Assembly (NCBI RefSeq): GCF_002116905.1 | Contig: NZ_CP015118.1 | Location: 4,526,001-4,590,000, forward strand | Direction of reading: 5' to 3' | Source of the DNA: Piscinibacter gummiphilus | GTDB lineage: Bacteria; Pseudomonadota; Gammaproteobacteria; Burkholderiales; Burkholderiaceae_C | DNA: 64,000 bases | Part shown: positions 45,028 through 53,282 of the stretch, one piece after another | Numbering within the stretch: position 1 is the stretch's first letter | Layout of the letters: each line of letters starts with the position of its first letter | Translations under genes and position numbers: made by a program | The notes under the pieces: generated by a model | Database searches by the model: none | What the model saw: the letters and a program-made list of their open reading frames with translations, nothing else | What the model was told of the DNA's origin: nothing

Positions 45028-45513
45028 TCAGGAGGGCCGCTGGTCGAGCGTGGGGCCGTCGCCGCGCAGCAGGCGGCCCAGGGCGGGTTCCGGGAGCTTG
45101 TCGCCGAGCGGGATCGCATCGGGCGCGCCCACGTCGGAAAGGGCCCGGGCCGGCACGTTCTGCCGCAGTTCGCGCGGATCGAGTTCGGATTCGGCGGCGA
45201 TGGCGTCGTCGTAGGCTGCTTCGACCGACACCTCGCCCACGGCGGAGGCGAACAGGGTCTTGAGCAGCCAGGCGACCCCGAGGAAAAGCCCGATGCCGAT
45301 CACGGCGAAGGCCGTGAGCAGCACGCCGTGCACCCACGGCGTGGTGAAGAAGGCGAAGCCGGCCGCGGCGACCAGGCCCGCGACGGCGATGCCGCCACGC
45401 GCCCCGGGACCGAAGAAGTCGCCGATCACCAGCGCGTAGCAGATGAGGAAGGCCACGGCAAACAAGTACTGCAAGACACCCATCGATTCAAGACTGTGGT
45501 GAAGCTCGCTCAT
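45028..45513 (-). CDS. Small inner-membrane protein
   Basis: 161 residues. Three hydrophobic segments at about 12-32, 38-58 and 68-90, then an acidic cytoplasmic tail. I do not recognise a family. The start at MSELHH (45513) is preferred; MGVLQY (45483) is equally possible, and neither has a clear ribosome site. It converges on the ATP-grasp fusion gene. Confidence 0.68.
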   Translation of the reverse strand: MSELHHSLESMGVLQYLFAVAFLICYALVIGDFFGPGARGGIAVAGLVAAAGFAFFTTPWVHGVLLTAFAVIGIGLFLGVAWLLKTLFASAVGEVSVEAAYDDAIAAESELDPRELRQNVPARALSDVGAPDAIPLGDKLPEPALGRLLRGDGPTLDQRPS

Positions 45514-45875
45514 GTGGCACCCGGTGGAACGTAAAACGTTGTGACGCGATGCCATGGTGCCATCCGGCGACGAGGTCGAACGTGACAAAACCCCCTGTTT
45601 CCCCTTGGTTATGGGGGTCTCGCCACACAGCGTTCTTCGCCACGGTCAAACATCACGGGTTTCCGGATCCACCGCGCCCCTGGCGAAGCGGCCACGCAAC
45701 ACCCCGAAACGGGGTCGACACACGCAGCAACACAGCAGTCTCCCACGCCGCCGCTGCTCGCAAATACGGTGAAACTTCCGGTCTCCTTCCCCCTCAAAAC
45801 GGGGGTCCCGCGTCATATACTGAAATCGATTCTTTTTTGGGGTTTGCCGGTCATCCGGCCAGGAGCAGGTCATCT
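45514..45875. other. Non-coding leader with three C-run/G-run hairpins upstream of ctpA
   Basis: 362 bp between divergent genes with no supported gene. It holds three short hairpins: CCCCC (45591-45595) with GGGGG (45613-45617), CCCCG-AAA-CGGGG (45702-45714), and CCCCC-TCAAAAC-GGGGG (45789-45805). A TATACT hexamer at 45816-45821 is a plausible -10 for ctpA. These may be RNA structures or operators. The region is less GC-rich and more irregular than its neighbours. Confidence 0.5.
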
Positions 45876-47375
45876 ATGGGTTCGAAATTGAAGGTTGCCG
45901 GCTGGATCTCGCTCGGTGCGGTGGCCGGGGCGTTGACCACCATGCAGCTCCAGGCGACGGCCCGCAACACCGCGGCGCAGTTCCCCCTCGAGGAAATCCA
46001 GCAGCTCTCGAACGTCTTCGAACTCGTCAAGAGCACCTACGTGGTGCCCGTCGATGAGAAGAAGCTGATCACCGATGCCATCGGCGGCATGGTGGCGGGC
46101 CTCGATCCGCACAGCCAGTACATCGAGCAGAAGAACGTCAAGGAGTTCTCCGAGAGCATCACCGGCCGCTTCGTCGGGGTCGGCATCGAGATCGGCATGG
46201 AAGACGGCCTCGTGAAGGTCATCACCCCCATCGAAGGCTCTCCCGCCTACAAGGCCGGCATCAAGAGCGGCGACCTCATCACGAAGGTCGACGACACCCA
46301 GGTCAAGGGCCTCACCGTCGAGCAGGCGGTGAAGAAGATGCGCGGTGAACCGAACACGAAGGTCGTGCTCACGATCTTCCGCAAGACCGAGTCGCGCACC
46401 TTCACCGTGCCCATCATCCGCGCCGAGATCCAGGCGCAGAGCGTGCGCGCGAAGGTCGTCGAACCCGGCTACGCGTGGCTGCAGGTTCGCCAGTTCCAGG
46501 ACAAGACCGTCGAGGACTTCGTCTCCAAGATCGAGGCCATCTACAAGGAAGACCCGAAGCTCAAGGGCCTCGTGCTCGACCTGCGCAACGACCCGGGCGG
46601 CTCCGTCGTCGCGTCCGTCGCCATCGCGGCGGCCTTCCTGCAGCCCGAGGTGGTGGTGGTCTCCACGAAGGGCCAGCTCGCCGCGTCGAAGTCGGTGCTG
46701 CGCGCCACGCCGAAGGACTACCTCTACTACGAAGGCCGCGGCCTGCTGCGCTCGCTGCCGCCGGACCCGCTGCGCCGCCTGCCCGACGCCGTGAAGTCGG
46801 TGCCCATGGTGGTGCTCGTCAACGAAGGGTCGGCTTCCGCGAGCGAGATCGTCGCGGGCGCGCTGCAGGACCACAAGCGCGCCACCGTGATGGGCGCGCA
46901 GACCTTCGGCAAGGGATCGGTGCAGACGCTGATGTGCCTCGGTGCCGAGCCGCAGCGCATCGACAAGTGCCCGAGCGCCGCCATCAAGATCACCACCGCG
47001 CGCTACTACACGCCGGCCGACCGCTCCATCCAGGCCAAGGGCATCGTGCCCGACATCATGCTGGACGAGACCGCCGACGGCCCGCTGTACTCCGCGCTGC
47101 GCACCCGCGAGGCCGACCTCGACAAGCACCTGCAAAGCGGCCAGGGCGTGGAAGAGAAGGACGTCGCCCGCGAAAAGGCCCGCGAGGAAGCCCGCAAGCG
47201 CTACGAGGAAGAAGCCGCGAAGGCCGGCAAGTCGCCGCTGAAGCAGCCGCCCGAACTCGGCAGCCCGGAAGACTTCCCGCTGATGCAGGCGCTGAACCAG
47301 CTGAAGAACAAGCCGGTGCAGGTCTCGAAGACGGCGACGGAACGCAAGCCCGACGAAGACACCAAGACGAACTGA
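45876..47375 (+). CDS. ctpA: Carboxy-terminal processing protease (S41)
   Basis: 499 residues. An N-terminal membrane anchor or signal (about 6-28) is followed by the N-terminal helical domain, a PDZ domain (about 100-180) and the tail-specific protease core. The Ser-Lys dyad is intact: Ser321 in NEGSASASE and Lys346 in TFGKGS, 25 residues apart. The C-terminal 80 residues are charged and coiled. It trims or degrades envelope proteins from their C-termini. moeB follows, a pairing common in Burkholderiales. Ribosome site AGGAGC. Confidence 0.93.
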   Translation: MGSKLKVAGWISLGAVAGALTTMQLQATARNTAAQFPLEEIQQLSNVFELVKSTYVVPVDEKKLITDAIGGMVAGLDPHSQYIEQKNVKEFSESITGRFVGVGIEIGMEDGLVKVITPIEGSPAYKAGIKSGDLITKVDDTQVKGLTVEQAVKKMRGEPNTKVVLTIFRKTESRTFTVPIIRAEIQAQSVRAKVVEPGYAWLQVRQFQDKTVEDFVSKIEAIYKEDPKLKGLVLDLRNDPGGSVVASVAIAAAFLQPEVVVVSTKGQLAASKSVLRATPKDYLYYEGRGLLRSLPPDPLRRLPDAVKSVPMVVLVNEGSASASEIVAGALQDHKRATVMGAQTFGKGSVQTLMCLGAEPQRIDKCPSAAIKITTARYYTPADRSIQAKGIVPDIMLDETADGPLYSALRTREADLDKHLQSGQGVEEKDVAREKAREEARKRYEEEAAKAGKSPLKQPPELGSPEDFPLMQALNQLKNKPVQVSKTATERKPDEDTKTN

Positions 47376-47395
47376 CACATCGCAACAGGAAGCAT

Positions 47396-47484
47396 GTCAT
47401 CCCGGCGCAGGCCGGGACCCTGTGCTTCCTTCGACGGACGAGCCTTCGACCACCGCCCAAGGTCCCGGCCTTCGCCGGGATGAC
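47396..47484. repeat. Paired REP-like palindrome, copy 4
   Basis: Left arm GTCATCCCGGCGCAGGCCGG from 47396; right arm ends TCGCCGGGATGAC at 47484. The spacer is longer than in other copies and contains its own inverted AGGAAGCA/TGCTTCCT. It lies between ctpA and moeB in tandem orientation. Confidence 0.85.
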
Positions 47485-47508
47485 CGCGGTGGTGGTGAAC
47501 CCATCGAG

Positions 47509-48267
47509 ATGGACGACAACCAGCTCCTCCGCTACTCCCGGCACATCCTGCTCGACGAAGTCGGCATCGAGGGCCAGCAGCGCCTCCTCGCCTCCCACGC
47601 CCTCGTGATCGGTGCCGGCGGCCTCGGCTCGCCGGTCGCGCTGTACCTCGGCACCGCCGGGGTCGGCCGCATCACCCTCGTCGACCATGACACGGTCGAC
47701 CTCACGAACCTGCAGCGGCAGATCGCGCACGACCTCTCGCGCGTGGGCCGGCCCAAGGTCGAGTCCGCGGCGCAGGCCATCCACGCGATCAACCCCGACG
47801 TGCAGGTCGTCGCGCTGCAGGAGCGTGCCGACGCGGTCCGCCTCGCCGAACTCGTGGCCTCGGCGGACGTGGTGCTCGACTGCACCGACAACTTCGCCAC
47901 CCGCCAGGCCCTCAACGCCGCGTGCGTGCGCCACCGCAAGCCGCTGGTGTCGGGCGCGGCGATCCGCTTCGACGCGCAGGTGTCCGTGTTCGACTCGCGG
48001 AACCCCGAGGCGCCCTGCTACGCCTGCGTGTTCCCGCCCGACCATCCGGCCGAGGAAACGAACTGCGCCACGATGGGTGTGTGGGCCCCGCTCGTGGGCA
48101 TCATCGGCAGCCTGCAGGCGGCCGAGGCGCTCAAGCTGCTGGCGGGCGTGGGCACGTCGCTTGCAGGTCGATTGCAGATGCTCGATGCGCGCGACATGAC
48201 CTGGACCGAGATCCGCGCGCCGCGAGACCCCGAGTGCCCGGTTTGCGGTCCGCATCCGGCGCGTTAA
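47509..48267 (+). CDS. moeB: MoeB/ThiF-family adenylyltransferase
   Basis: 252 residues. ATP-binding GAGGLGSP (about 37), DxxTNLQRQ near 65 and two zinc CxxC pairs (CYACVFP and CPVCG). These enzymes adenylate the C-terminal glycine of MoaD or ThiS for molybdopterin or thiamine sulfur transfer. It may work with the TusA-type carrier at 34399, but this is speculative. It is downstream of ctpA, separated by a REP pair. Confidence 0.92.
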   Translation: MDDNQLLRYSRHILLDEVGIEGQQRLLASHALVIGAGGLGSPVALYLGTAGVGRITLVDHDTVDLTNLQRQIAHDLSRVGRPKVESAAQAIHAINPDVQVVALQERADAVRLAELVASADVVLDCTDNFATRQALNAACVRHRKPLVSGAAIRFDAQVSVFDSRNPEAPCYACVFPPDHPAEETNCATMGVWAPLVGIIGSLQAAEALKLLAGVGTSLAGRLQMLDARDMTWTEIRAPRDPECPVCGPHPAR

Positions 48268-48277
48268 GCTGTGACCC

Positions 48278-49180
48278 ATGAACAAACGTTCCGACCTGAC
48301 CGCACGCAACTTCCCTTCGGCCCAGCAGGAGGCCGGCAAGGCCGTCCCGCAGACCAACTACGACGGCCCTGAAAGCGCCTACCGCCTCGCCTTCACCGAC
48401 ACCGATTTCCTGCTGCGCCAGGAACTGCGCCCGGTGCGCATGCAGCTCGAGCTGCTCAAGCCCGAGATGCAGCAGCAGGAACTGGGCATCGAGAGCACCA
48501 TCGTCATCTTCGGCAGCGCCCGCATCGTGCCGCGCGACACGGCCGAACGCCTCGTCGCCGACGCCACCTCGGCCGGCAACCCCACCGCGCTCGCCATCGC
48601 GAACCGCCACCTGGTGATGTCGCGCTACTACGAGGAAGCCCGCCGCTTCGCCGAGATCGTCACCACCCGCTCGCGGTCGATGACCACGCCGCTGTACGTC
48701 GTCACCGGCGGCGGCCCCGGCATCATGGAAGCGGGCAACCGCGGCGCGTTCGAGGTGGGCGGCAAGAGCATCGGCCTGAACATCGTGCTGCCGCACGAGC
48801 AGGCGCCGAACCCGTACATCACGCCGGAGCTGTGCTTCCAGTTCCACTACTTCGGCCTGCGCAAGATGCACTTCCTGATGCGCTCCATCGGGCTCGTGTG
48901 TTTCCCGGGCGGCTTCGGCACGCTCGACGAAATGTTCGAGGTCATGACGCTGATGCAGACGGGCAAGTGCCGCCGCCGCCCCATCCTGCTGTTCGGCAAG
49001 GAGTTCTGGACGAAGCTCATCAACTTCGACTGGCTCGTCGAAACGGGCATGATCAGCGAACTCGACCTGCAGCTGTTCAAGTTCGTCGAGACGGCCGAGG
49101 AAGCGTGGGACATCCTCGACGCCGAATACGGCTTCAGCCTGCACGAGAATGAGAAGGGCGGCGCGTCCGCCGACATCTGA
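48278..49180 (+). CDS. LOG-family protein (TIGR00730 type)
   Basis: 300 residues. Motifs GGGPGIMEAGNRG (about 145-157) and PGGFGTLDE (about 211) define the Rossmann-type LOG family, which includes lysine decarboxylase-like phosphoribohydrolases that activate cytokinin nucleotides; others are nucleotide-binding proteins of unknown role. The N-terminal extension of about 60 residues fits the longer bacterial branch. It follows moeB by 10 bp. Confidence 0.88.
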   Translation: MNKRSDLTARNFPSAQQEAGKAVPQTNYDGPESAYRLAFTDTDFLLRQELRPVRMQLELLKPEMQQQELGIESTIVIFGSARIVPRDTAERLVADATSAGNPTALAIANRHLVMSRYYEEARRFAEIVTTRSRSMTTPLYVVTGGGPGIMEAGNRGAFEVGGKSIGLNIVLPHEQAPNPYITPELCFQFHYFGLRKMHFLMRSIGLVCFPGGFGTLDEMFEVMTLMQTGKCRRRPILLFGKEFWTKLINFDWLVETGMISELDLQLFKFVETAEEAWDILDAEYGFSLHENEKGGASADI

Positions 49181-49226
49181 TCCCGTCCGTCAACCACCTC
49201 AGGCATCGCCTGGAAAGGGGCCCGCG

Positions 49227-50147
49227 ATGAACCAGCCAGTCAGCCTCATCGGCGCCCCCACCGACGTAGGCGCGGGCACCCGCGGGTCCAGCATGGGCCC
49301 CGAGGCGCTGCGGGTCGCCAACATCGGCCCGGTGCTCGCCAGCCACGACCTGGACGTGGCAGACCGCGGCAACCTCTCCGGCCCGCCCAACCCCAACCTG
49401 CCGCCCGTCGACGGCTACCGGCACCTCGCCGAGGTGCAGGCCTGGAACATCGCGGTGCACGATGCCGTGTACGCCGAGCTCGCGCTCGGCCGCCGCCCCA
49501 TCCTGCTCGGCGGCGACCACTGCCTCGGCATCGGGTCCATCAGCGCGGTGGCGCGGTACTGCCGCGAGCAGAACCGCAAGCTGCGCATCCTCTGGCTCGA
49601 CGCCCACGCCGACTTCAACACGCAGACCCTGACCCCGAGCGGCAACCTGCACGGCATGCCGGTGGCCTGCCTGTGCGGCCACGGCCCGAAGGAGCTCGTC
49701 GAGATCGGCGGCCACGTGCCGGCCATCAGCCCGAAGTGGGTGCGGCAGATCGGCATCCGCAGCGTCGACCAGGGCGAGAAGCGGTTCGTGCACGAGATGG
49801 ACCTCGAGGTCTTCGACATGCGCTACATCGACGAGATGGGCATGCGCCACACGATGGAGATCGCGCTCGCCACGCTCGACGCCAACACCCACCTGCACGT
49901 GAGCTTCGACGTCGACTTCCTCGACGCCGAGGTGGCCCCCGGCGTGGGCACCACCGTGCGCGGCGGCCCCACGTACCGCGAGGCCCAGCTCTGCATGGAG
50001 ATGATCGCGGACACCGGCCGCCTCGGCTCGCTCGACGTGATGGAACTCAACCCCGCGCTCGACGTGCGCAACAAGACCGCCGAGGTCGCCGTCGACCTCA
50101 TCGAAAGCCTCTTCGGCAAGAGCACGCTGATGCGCACCCGCCCATGA
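49227..50147 (+). CDS. rocF: Arginase
   Basis: 306 residues, ureohydrolase. The binuclear manganese motifs are complete: GGDHCLGIGS, DAHADFNT and SFDVDFLD. It splits arginine into ornithine and urea. Agmatinase is excluded by the loop pattern and length. The TGA overlaps the ATG of the next SDR gene (ATGA). Confidence 0.93.
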   Translation: MNQPVSLIGAPTDVGAGTRGSSMGPEALRVANIGPVLASHDLDVADRGNLSGPPNPNLPPVDGYRHLAEVQAWNIAVHDAVYAELALGRRPILLGGDHCLGIGSISAVARYCREQNRKLRILWLDAHADFNTQTLTPSGNLHGMPVACLCGHGPKELVEIGGHVPAISPKWVRQIGIRSVDQGEKRFVHEMDLEVFDMRYIDEMGMRHTMEIALATLDANTHLHVSFDVDFLDAEVAPGVGTTVRGGPTYREAQLCMEMIADTGRLGSLDVMELNPALDVRNKTAEVAVDLIESLFGKSTLMRTRP

Positions 50148-50926
50148 CCCCGGCCCTGAAAGAGCGCCGCAAGGTCGCCGTCGTCACCGGATCCTCCTCG
50201 GGCATCGGCGCCGCCACCGCCCGCCTCTACGCGCGCAACGGCTGGAACGTCGTCGTCAACTTCTCGCGCAAGCCCGAACCCGCGGAGGCGGTCGCCGCCG
50301 AATGCCGGGCGTTCGGCGTCGAGGCACTCGTGGTGCAGGCCGACATCGCCTCGGAGGCCGACTGCCGGCGCGTCGCCACGGAAGCCGAAGCCGCGTGGGG
50401 GCGAGTCGACGTGCTCGTGAACAACGCCGGCACCACGAAGTTCGCGCCGCTGAAGGACCTCGACGCCGTGTCGGCGGAAGACTTCCACGCCATCTACGAC
50501 GTGAACGTCGTGGGCACGTACCAGATGACCCGCGCGCTCGTGCCGCTGATGAAACGCACGCCGGGCGGCGGCATCGTCAACGTCTCGTCCATCGCGTCGA
50601 TGATGGGCCGCGGCTCGTCCATCGCCTACATGGCCTCGAAGGGTGCGCTCAACGCGATGACCATCGCCCTCGCGCGCGCACTGGGCCCCGAGCTGCGCGT
50701 CAACGCCATCGCCCCCGGTTTCGTCGAGACCCCCTGGCTGCGCGAGGGCCTGGGCGCCACCGGCTACGAGCAGGCCCAGCGCGCCTACCGCGACACCGCC
50801 ACGCTCGGCGCCGTCATCCAGCCCGAGGACGTGGCCGACGCCGCGTGGTGGCTGGGAGCCGGCGCGTCCAAGACCACGGGCGAGGTGATCCTGCTCGACG
50901 CGGGGGTGCGGCTGGGCCGGGCCTGA
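50144..50926 (+). CDS. Short-chain dehydrogenase/reductase
   Basis: 260 residues, classical SDR. TGSSSGIG at about 16, NNAG near 94, and catalytic YMASK near 165. The C-terminal part TGEVILLDAG is typical of the 3-oxoacyl-ACP-reductase-like subgroup. The substrate is unknown. It is coupled to arginase through a four-base overlap, so a role in arginine-derived metabolism is possible but unsupported. Confidence 0.9.
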   Translation: MTPALKERRKVAVVTGSSSGIGAATARLYARNGWNVVVNFSRKPEPAEAVAAECRAFGVEALVVQADIASEADCRRVATEAEAAWGRVDVLVNNAGTTKFAPLKDLDAVSAEDFHAIYDVNVVGTYQMTRALVPLMKRTPGGGIVNVSSIASMMGRGSSIAYMASKGALNAMTIALARALGPELRVNAIAPGFVETPWLREGLGATGYEQAQRAYRDTATLGAVIQPEDVADAAWWLGAGASKTTGEVILLDAGVRLGRA

Positions 50927-50946
50927 GGTCCCCGCCACAACTGCTC

Positions 50947-50970
50947 ACCACTCCCCCCCTTCGGAGTGGT
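50947..50970. terminator. Hairpin between the SDR gene and the yjfI cluster
   Basis: A perfect 8-bp stem, ACCACTCC (50947-50954) with GGAGTGGT (50963-50970), closes an 8-nt pyrimidine loop. No T-run follows. It lies 21 bp after the SDR stop. Its last base is also the first base of the TTGACA -35 of the next promoter, so it may be a terminator, an operator or both. Confidence 0.45.
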
Positions 50971-50998
50971 TGACATGTTATGTCGCGAGCCCTACGCT
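50970..50998 (+). promoter_or_regulatory. Candidate sigma-70 promoter with internal dyad for the psp/flotillin cluster
   Basis: TTGACA (50970-50975, perfect), a 17-bp spacer, TACGCT (50993-50998, matching TATAAT at three positions). Within the spacer, GACAT-GTT-ATGTC (50972-50984) is an inverted repeat that could be a repressor site. The first gene starts at 51041 with ribosome site AGAGGAG. I see no sigma-54 -24/-12 signature. Confidence 0.55.
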
Positions 50999-51040
50999 GC
51001 AACGCATGGGGCCGCGTCGGCTCCTGCAACGAGAGGAGCC

Positions 51041-51457
51041 ATGAAACCACTTCACGAGCAGTTGTTTCGCCTCGACGACCACCTCGGTCGCCTGATGGGC
51101 AAGGTCGCGGTGCAGCTGCAGCCCATCCCCGGCGAGGTGCCCGTCGTGCAGGTCAACATCGGCGGCCGCGACGAGCTGCCGATCTTCATCACGCGGTCCG
51201 ACACGCAGATCCTCTGCCTCTGCTACCTCTGGACCGACGCCGAGGTGAAGCCCGCGCGCCGCAACGAACTGGCGCAGACGCTGCTCGAACTCAACCCCTC
51301 CGTGCCGCTGTCGGCGTTCGGTCGCATCGGTGACCGCTACGTGCTGACCGGCGCCCTCGCCATCGACGCCCCCGTCGAAGCCGTCGCGCAGGACGTCGCG
51401 GTGCTGAGCGACAACGCGCTCGACGCCCTGGACGCCCTGTCCGAGTTCCTGGAATAG
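51041..51457 (+). CDS. yjfI: DUF2170 protein (YjfI-like)
   Basis: 138 residues, first gene of the cluster. It has the DUF2170 pattern: acidic, beta-alpha fold with QVNIGGRDELPIFITRS (about 41) and LNPSVPLSAFGRIG (about 86). In E. coli, yjfI precedes yjfJ, a PspA homologue, as here. The function is unknown. It probably binds or regulates the PspA protein made 9 bp downstream. Confidence 0.85.
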   Translation: MKPLHEQLFRLDDHLGRLMGKVAVQLQPIPGEVPVVQVNIGGRDELPIFITRSDTQILCLCYLWTDAEVKPARRNELAQTLLELNPSVPLSAFGRIGDRYVLTGALAIDAPVEAVAQDVAVLSDNALDALDALSEFLE

Positions 51458-51466
51458 GAGAGCCCC

Positions 51467-52180
51467 ATGTCCGTGATCAAGAGAGTGGTGACCCTGCTGC
51501 GCGGCAGCGTGCGCGAGATCGGTGAAAGCGTGGTCGACGCCAACGCCACCCGCATCTACGAGCAGGAGATCGTCGACGCGCGCCAGGCCATCGTGGCCGC
51601 CCGCAACGACCTGACGATGGTGATGGCCAAGGAGATGCAGAGCGCCCGCGAGATCGAGCGCCTGCAGCAGGAGGCCGCGCGCTACGAATCGCTGGCCGTC
51701 GAGGCGCTCGACAAGTCGCAGGAGTCGCTGGCCGAGGAAGTGGCCGGCCGCGTGGCCGCGCTCGAGGAGGAACTCGCCGGCCAGACGAAGGCGCATGCGG
51801 CCTACGCGCTGCAGGTGGTCAAGCTGAAGGACCTGGTGCGCACCGCCGAGCAGCGCATCCGCGAACACGAACGCGAGATCGGCATCGCGAAGACCACCGA
51901 AAGCGTCTACCGCGCCACCCGCTCCATCTCGGAGAACCTGGGCAGCGGCGGCTCGCGCCTGCTGAACGCGCGCGAGTCGCTCGAACGCATCAAGCAGCGG
52001 CACGAGGAACTGGCCGACCGCATGACCGCGGCCGACCAGCTGGAAGGCGAACTGGGCCATGGCGCACTCGACCGCAAGCTGCGCGAGGCGGGCATCGGCG
52101 AACAGGCCGACCGCCAGCGCGACGCGATGGCGCGCATCCGCGCCCGCGCGGCCACGCGCACGGCTCCCGCGGCCGAATGA
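51467..52180 (+). CDS. PspA/IM30 family protein (YjfJ-like)
   Basis: 237 residues, almost entirely predicted long helices and coiled coil (about 30-170). The start MSVIKRVVTLLRGSVREI is an amphipathic helix expected to touch membranes. The family polymerises on membranes and is structurally part of the ESCRT-III superfamily. It belongs to the YjfJ branch rather than classical PspA of the pspABC operon. The TGA overlaps the next ATG (ATGA). Confidence 0.9.
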   Translation: MSVIKRVVTLLRGSVREIGESVVDANATRIYEQEIVDARQAIVAARNDLTMVMAKEMQSAREIERLQQEAARYESLAVEALDKSQESLAEEVAGRVAALEEELAGQTKAHAAYALQVVKLKDLVRTAEQRIREHEREIGIAKTTESVYRATRSISENLGSGGSRLLNARESLERIKQRHEELADRMTAADQLEGELGHGALDRKLREAGIGEQADRQRDAMARIRARAATRTAPAAE

Positions 52181-52521
52181 CCGTGCGGCAGAAGCCGGCC
52201 CGCTGGACCTCGTCCGACGAGGCGATCCGGGCCGTCCAGGTCGCCTTCGACGTCGAGGAGGCCGTGCTGCAGGCGGTGCGCCAGGCGGCGTTCGAGAACC
52301 ACCTCTCGAACTCCGACCAGATCCGCAAGCTGCTCGACCTGCCCACGGCCGAGAAACCGAAGCGGCCGCGCCTGACCGTGTCGCTGAGCCCGGCCGACTA
52401 TGAGCTGCTGGCGAAGCGCTACGGGCTGGCGGGCGACGACCGGCTGACCATCAAGGAGCGGGTCACCGCGGAACTCATCGCCTTCGCCGGACAACCGGAC
52501 GAGGGCACGCCGGCGCCATGA
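52177..52521 (+). CDS. Small protein with two helix-rich repeats, possible ribbon-helix-helix regulator
   Basis: 114 residues. Two related segments, about 24-56 and 65-104, each begin with a short strand (VQVAFDVE and LTVSLSP) followed by two helices. This is the topology of ribbon-helix-helix DNA-binding proteins, but I cannot confirm a family. If so, it could autoregulate the cluster through the dyad in the promoter. It is tied to PspA by a four-base overlap. Confidence 0.7.
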   Translation: MTVRQKPARWTSSDEAIRAVQVAFDVEEAVLQAVRQAAFENHLSNSDQIRKLLDLPTAEKPKRPRLTVSLSPADYELLAKRYGLAGDDRLTIKERVTAELIAFAGQPDEGTPAP

Positions 52522-52578
52522 CCGGCATCACGCGCGGCAGAACACAGAACAGCGCGCGGAACCACGAGGGAGCAGGGA

Positions 52579-53208
52579 ATGGGAAACTTCTACGGGGCGG
52601 CCTTCGGCTTCCCCACGGCGATCTACACGGCGCTGCTGGGCATGGTGCTCTTCTACTGGGTGCTGGCCGTCGTCGGGGTCGTCGACTTCGACAGCAGCGG
52701 CATCGACCTCGAACTGCAGGCTGACGCCAGCGTCGACGACCTGGGCACCCTCGCCGGCTTCATCGTGGCCTTCGGCCTCGGCGGCGTGCCGTTCTCGGTC
52801 GCCATCAGCCTGCTCGTGCTGATCTCGTGGACCGTGTGCTGCCTGATCGCGATGTGGCTGCTGCCCCTCGTGCCCACGCTGCTCCTGCAGCTCGCCGCCG
52901 GCACCGCCGCCCTCCTCGGCAGCTTCGCGCTCGCGCTGCCCGCCACGGCCGTGAGCCTGCGGCCGCTGCGCCGCCTGTTCGTGACCCACGGCGCCGCCAC
53001 CAACGCATCGCTCGTGGGGCAACGCTGCAGCGTGCTGACCAGCCGCGTCACCGACACCTTCGGGCAGGCCGAGGTGCCGCGCCGCGGCGCCCCGCTCAAC
53101 ATCGACGTGCGTGCCGCCGAGCCCAACGTGTTCACCCGCGGCACCGCCGCCCGCATCGTCGACTACGACCCCGCCACACAACGCTATTCGATCGAACCCG
53201 AGGTGTGA
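52579..53208 (+). CDS. yqiJ: YqiJ-like membrane protein with OB-fold
   Basis: 209 residues. Membrane segments at about 10-36 and about 60-115 are followed by a C-terminal OB-fold-like domain (about 140-209, TNASLVGQRCSVLTSRV). It matches the YqiJ/DUF1449 family, which in E. coli precedes the flotillin gene yqiK, as it does here 74 bp on. The topology resembles NfeD, the usual partner of flotillins. Confidence 0.87.
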   Translation: MGNFYGAAFGFPTAIYTALLGMVLFYWVLAVVGVVDFDSSGIDLELQADASVDDLGTLAGFIVAFGLGGVPFSVAISLLVLISWTVCCLIAMWLLPLVPTLLLQLAAGTAALLGSFALALPATAVSLRPLRRLFVTHGAATNASLVGQRCSVLTSRVTDTFGQAEVPRRGAPLNIDVRAAEPNVFTRGTAARIVDYDPATQRYSIEPEV

Positions 53209-53282
53209 ACGCGCCCGCGCGCCACACCACCCCATCCATCGCTGTCACGCATTCCAACCAATAAAGCTGAGGGAAGAAATTC

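Noticed and set aside
50927..51040. Sigma-54 promoter for the PspA cluster
   Set aside because: I looked for a GG-N10-GC (-24/-12) signature and found none with correct spacing. A TTGACA box is present instead.
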